Positions 61,686 to 64,000 of a stretch of 64,000 nt of DNA are shown in pieces. Location of the stretch: assembly GCA_002503825.1 (NCBI GenBank), contig DASP01000017.1, positions 1 to 64,000 on the forward strand. Direction: 5' to 3'. Every line of letters begins with the position of its first letter. Positions within the stretch are counted from its first letter, which is position 1. The notes below the pieces were generated by a model that was not told the origin of the DNA, searched no databases, and saw only the letters and a program-made list of their open reading frames with translations. The position numbers and the translations under genes are program-made. This DNA comes from Methanoregulaceae archaeon UBA467. Its GTDB lineage: Archaea; Halobacteriota; Methanomicrobia; Methanomicrobiales; Methanospirillaceae.

Positions 61686-62291
61686 ATGGCCATAGAGGTT
61701 CTTGGGCTCTCCGGAAGCCCGCACCGTCATGGAAACACGGAAACCCTCCTTGATGCATTCCTTGATGGTGCCCGTTCCACCGGCGGCTCCGTTAATAAAG
61801 TCGTCCTCAAGGAGCTTGACTATACCCCGTGCAGGGGGTGCAATGTGTGCCACAAGACAGGGGAGTGTATCGTAAAAGACGACGCAATCACCCTCTTTGA
61901 ACGAATATTTACCGTAGACTGCCTTGCGGTCGCATCTCCCATTTACAGCATGGGAATTACCGCCGAGCTGAAGGGACTTATCGACCGTGCACAGTTCATC
62001 TGGGCGCAGAAATTTATTCTTAAAACGCGTTACTTTCCGGATGAGCATATCAGGGCGCATAAGGGCATTTTTATTTCCACTGCAGGACTATCCTGGGACA
62101 ATGTCTTTGATGCAGCGTTCCCTGCAATAACGGCATTTTTCAACACCGTCGGATTTGAGTATTATGACAATATCATTGCGCATGAAATGGACCGGTATAA
62201 GGGCATTCGCGGCCACCCGACAGCTTTAAAAGAGGCATTTGAAAAGGGGGTCCGGGTCGTTTCAGAGATAGAAAAAATTCATTCTTCATGA
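61686..62291 (+). CDS. Iron-sulfur flavoprotein (Isf-like), second of a tandem pair
   Basis: A 201-residue protein with FMN loop GSPHRHGNTETLLDAFLDGA and the complete cluster motif (CRGCNVCHKTGEC). It resembles the upstream gene throughout (for example GIFISTAGLSWDNVFDAAF), so the pair arose by duplication. 5 nt separate the two genes. Its 3' end converges with the cobalt ATPase gene. Confidence 0.84.
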   Translation: MAIEVLGLSGSPHRHGNTETLLDAFLDGARSTGGSVNKVVLKELDYTPCRGCNVCHKTGECIVKDDAITLFERIFTVDCLAVASPIYSMGITAELKGLIDRAQFIWAQKFILKTRYFPDEHIRAHKGIFISTAGLSWDNVFDAAFPAITAFFNTVGFEYYDNIIAHEMDRYKGIRGHPTALKEAFEKGVRVVSEIEKIHSS

Positions 62292-62306
62292 CACCGGGGT
62301 TGACGT

Positions 62307-63479
62307 TCACTTTTTTTCGTCATCACCAAACGATATGACAGGAATATGGATTCCGCTCTCCCTCGCAAACCGGCCTACTCGTTCTACAACCCTCGACAGC
62401 ATCCCCCCGGTGGTGATGACCAGTGTATCCTCGCCCACAAACGCCTTTAATATGCATTTGTCAATCACCCCGTATGTGAACGTCAGGGCAATCCCTTCCT
62501 TTTCGGCAAACATCTTCGCACGCGTCCCCATTGCGCCCACGTGCCGGATTGTCCCATCATCCAGACTCTTTGTCAATAATTCGACCCGCACTGATTCGGG
62601 GTCACAGAGATAAATCCTTCCCGGGCGGGTGCTCCCGGAGACCTTTCCAAATGCACGCTCGATCTGGCCGACCATTTCGAGAATACCTCCCGGCGGCGTA
62701 TCATCATCCAGTATGCCCCGTGCAACAAGTTCCATGTAGAGATCAAGCACAGGCGGGTGAGTGAGCCGTGCCTTTTTCATCAGTGCCTGATCGGTGAAGA
62801 CTGATTCTGGTGCACCGTGATGAAGGACAGACCCTTCAGCCATCAGGATTACCTCGTCTGCCCAGCTGTATGCAAGTTCGACATCGTGGGTGGATACGAG
62901 GATGGTCGTGCCCTTATCGTTCAGTTCGTCAAGCAGGTCCATAATTTCTGCTGCAGATGCCGGATCAAGCGAACTGGTCGGTTCGTCAAACACGAGCACA
63001 TCCGGATCCATTGCAAGCACCCCGGCGATTGCCACCCGCTTTTTTTCGCCGCCTGAAAGGTGGTGCGGCGGCCTCTTTTCATACCCGCAGAGTCCGACTG
63101 AAAAGAGTGTTTTCGCCACAATGTCCCGGATTTCATCGTTTTCCATTCCGAGGTTGAGCGGGCCGAATGCAACGTCCTGGTAGACGGTCGGGGCAAATAT
63201 CTGGTTATCAGAGTTCTGGAATACAAACCCGACCATTTTCCTCACGTCGCGGAGTGACCGGTTATCATAGAGAAGATCGTTTCCGTGTATCCTGACCGTC
63301 CCTGATGATGGCCGGAGTATGCCGTTGCACATGAGGAGAAGAGTGGTCTTTCCTGCGCCGTTCGGGCCGACCAGTGCAATTTTTTTCCCTTTTTCGATAG
63401 CGAAACTTATCCCCCGGAGCGAGAGAGGGCCGTTTGGGTATGAATACCTCACATCGTCAAATTCTATTACCGGTTTCAT
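62307..63479 (-). CDS. cbiO: Energy-coupling factor / cobalt transporter ATPase CbiO with C-terminal extension
   Basis: A 390-residue ATPase. Walker A GPNGAGKT (38-45), Q-loop FQNSDNQIFAPTV, signature LSGGEKKR and Walker B VLVFDEPTSSLDP are clear in the first 240 residues. A further domain of about 140 residues, ending in TTGGMLSRVVERVGRFARES, is not part of minimal CbiO proteins. Such extended forms occur in methanogens; its role is unknown. It follows cbiQ by 11 nt. Cobalt supply is important for corrinoid enzymes of methanogenesis. Confidence 0.88.
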   Translation of the reverse strand: MKPVIEFDDVRYSYPNGPLSLRGISFAIEKGKKIALVGPNGAGKTTLLLMCNGILRPSSGTVRIHGNDLLYDNRSLRDVRKMVGFVFQNSDNQIFAPTVYQDVAFGPLNLGMENDEIRDIVAKTLFSVGLCGYEKRPPHHLSGGEKKRVAIAGVLAMDPDVLVFDEPTSSLDPASAAEIMDLLDELNDKGTTILVSTHDVELAYSWADEVILMAEGSVLHHGAPESVFTDQALMKKARLTHPPVLDLYMELVARGILDDDTPPGGILEMVGQIERAFGKVSGSTRPGRIYLCDPESVRVELLTKSLDDGTIRHVGAMGTRAKMFAEKEGIALTFTYGVIDKCILKAFVGEDTLVITTGGMLSRVVERVGRFARESGIHIPVISFGDDEKK

Positions 63480-63490
63480 GCCTCAATCCT

Positions 63491-64000
63491 CTAGAAAAAA
63501 TTTTTCCCTGCACACAGTATGGTTATTGCACTGCAGAAGCAGAGATAGCAACCCACCGATACAACTCCCTTTGGATCCAGGTGGCGCTCTCCTTCCATCA
63601 CTTCCAGTTTTCCGTCATAACACCGTGCATCCATTGCAACCAGCAGTGCTTCGCCCTTCTCCCACGCCTTGATAAAGAGCATGGCCCCGAGCATTGAAAA
63701 CGCATAGATGGATCGCCTGAACCCCGAGTACCCGTTTCTCATTACCTGTGCGTTATGCATCGCGATAGCCTCTCCGATCAGGACAAAGATATAGCGGTAA
63801 ATAAGCATGGAGAGGTCCACGAATTCTTTCGGGAGGCGCAGGTCCCTCATAACCGAGAACAGTTCCACTGCAGGGGTGGTTAAGGAAATGAAGAATAACG
63901 AGCTCATACCCCCGAACGTCCGGCACGTCACGAGCACTGCAAGGTTTAACGATTCCGTCGTCATGATAAACGAAAACCCAAAGATCGTAACGGTCCAGAG
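63491..64000 (-). CDS. cbiQ: ECF transporter transmembrane protein CbiQ (partial)
   Basis: The last 169 codons of a CbiQ-type membrane protein; the gene runs beyond the window edge on the minus strand. The frame stays open to base 64000, upstream of an internal ATG at 63964. The segment SLFFISLTTPAVELFSVMRD precedes the coupling-helix region and RNGYSGFRRSIYAFSMLG and AMDARCYDG. It forms the cobalt channel with CbiO and an S-component encoded outside the window. Confidence 0.85.
   Translation of the reverse strand, partial: LWTVTIFGFSFIMTTESLNLAVLVTCRTFGGMSSLFFISLTTPAVELFSVMRDLRLPKEFVDLSMLIYRYIFVLIGEAIAMHNAQVMRNGYSGFRRSIYAFSMLGAMLFIKAWEKGEALLVAMDARCYDGKLEVMEGERHLDPKGVVSVGCYLCFCSAITILCAGKNFF

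Overview
The window comes from a methanogenic archaeon, most likely of the order Methanomicrobiales. The evidence is a methanogenesis-marker radical SAM enzyme (Mmp10), a thiol:fumarate reductase pair (TfrAB), the methanogen-type seryl-tRNA synthetase, archaeal ribosomal proteins (S15, S3Ae, L37e), an Lsm protein, archaeal SepF, KEOPS Pcc1, TATA-box promoters, T-run terminators, and tRNAs without encoded CCA. The window is mostly a normal chromosomal backbone in short, often overlapping operons. I see no CRISPR array, no intact insertion sequence and no prophage.

Layout. 0-2.6 kb: tRNA-Thr, a DUF504 protein, a lipoprotein and mmp10. 2.6-6.8 kb: an information-processing operon (structured leader, rps15, recJ-like nuclease, pcc1, serS, rps3ae). 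6.9-9.6 kb: apgM, a methyltransferase-like protein and a PH-domain membrane protein. 9.7-13.05 kb (minus): two winged-helix regulators overlapping a DUF5814-type helicase. 13.1-15.3 kb: hypF. 15.8-20.6 kb: a branched-chain amino-acid type ABC transporter, split into two converging units. 21-26.3 kb (minus): two large secreted proteins that share a cohesin-like module; one also carries PKD domains, beta-propeller repeats and a dockerin-like tail. 26.7-29.5 kb: an unknown protein, a DUF350 membrane protein and a HerA-like ATPase, ending in a phased T-tract array. 29.7-32.6 kb (minus): class II lysS, a flavoprotein and a HEAT-repeat protein. 32.8-36.6 kb: a Mth938-type protein, a membrane protein, an iron-sulfur flavoprotein and an ABC-2 exporter. 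36.9-42.2 kb: initiator tRNA-Met, thioredoxin, UbiX-type protein, Lhr-like helicase, and a sodium symporter with its 41-residue partner. 42.6-48.7 kb: purF-rpl37e-lsm (minus), a PUA protein, sepF-zpr1, and purM-lysC (minus). 48.7-51.8 kb: tfrAB. 52.1-64 kb: a polyprenol-kinase-like protein, a putative DNA methyltransferase, a glutaredoxin-thioredoxin reductase fusion, a broken CPBP protease gene, rubrerythrin, a repeat protein, RadC, a redox-defence cluster (zinc ribbon, desulforedoxin, CMD protein, peroxiredoxin), three iron-sulfur-flavoprotein-like proteins and the end of a cobalt ECF transporter.

A clear theme of the right-hand 10 kb is oxygen and peroxide defence in a strict anaerobe: rubrerythrin, peroxiredoxin, a desulforedoxin-like protein, a thioredoxin reductase fusion and several flavoproteins. 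The most interesting non-coding signals are a multi-helix RNA leader before rps15, three palindromes in the promoter region of the desulforedoxin-peroxiredoxin genes, an apparent CTG start codon on the zinc-ribbon gene, and an 11-bp phased T-tract array between two convergent genes. All functional calls rest on reading motifs and family resemblance by eye; no database search was run.
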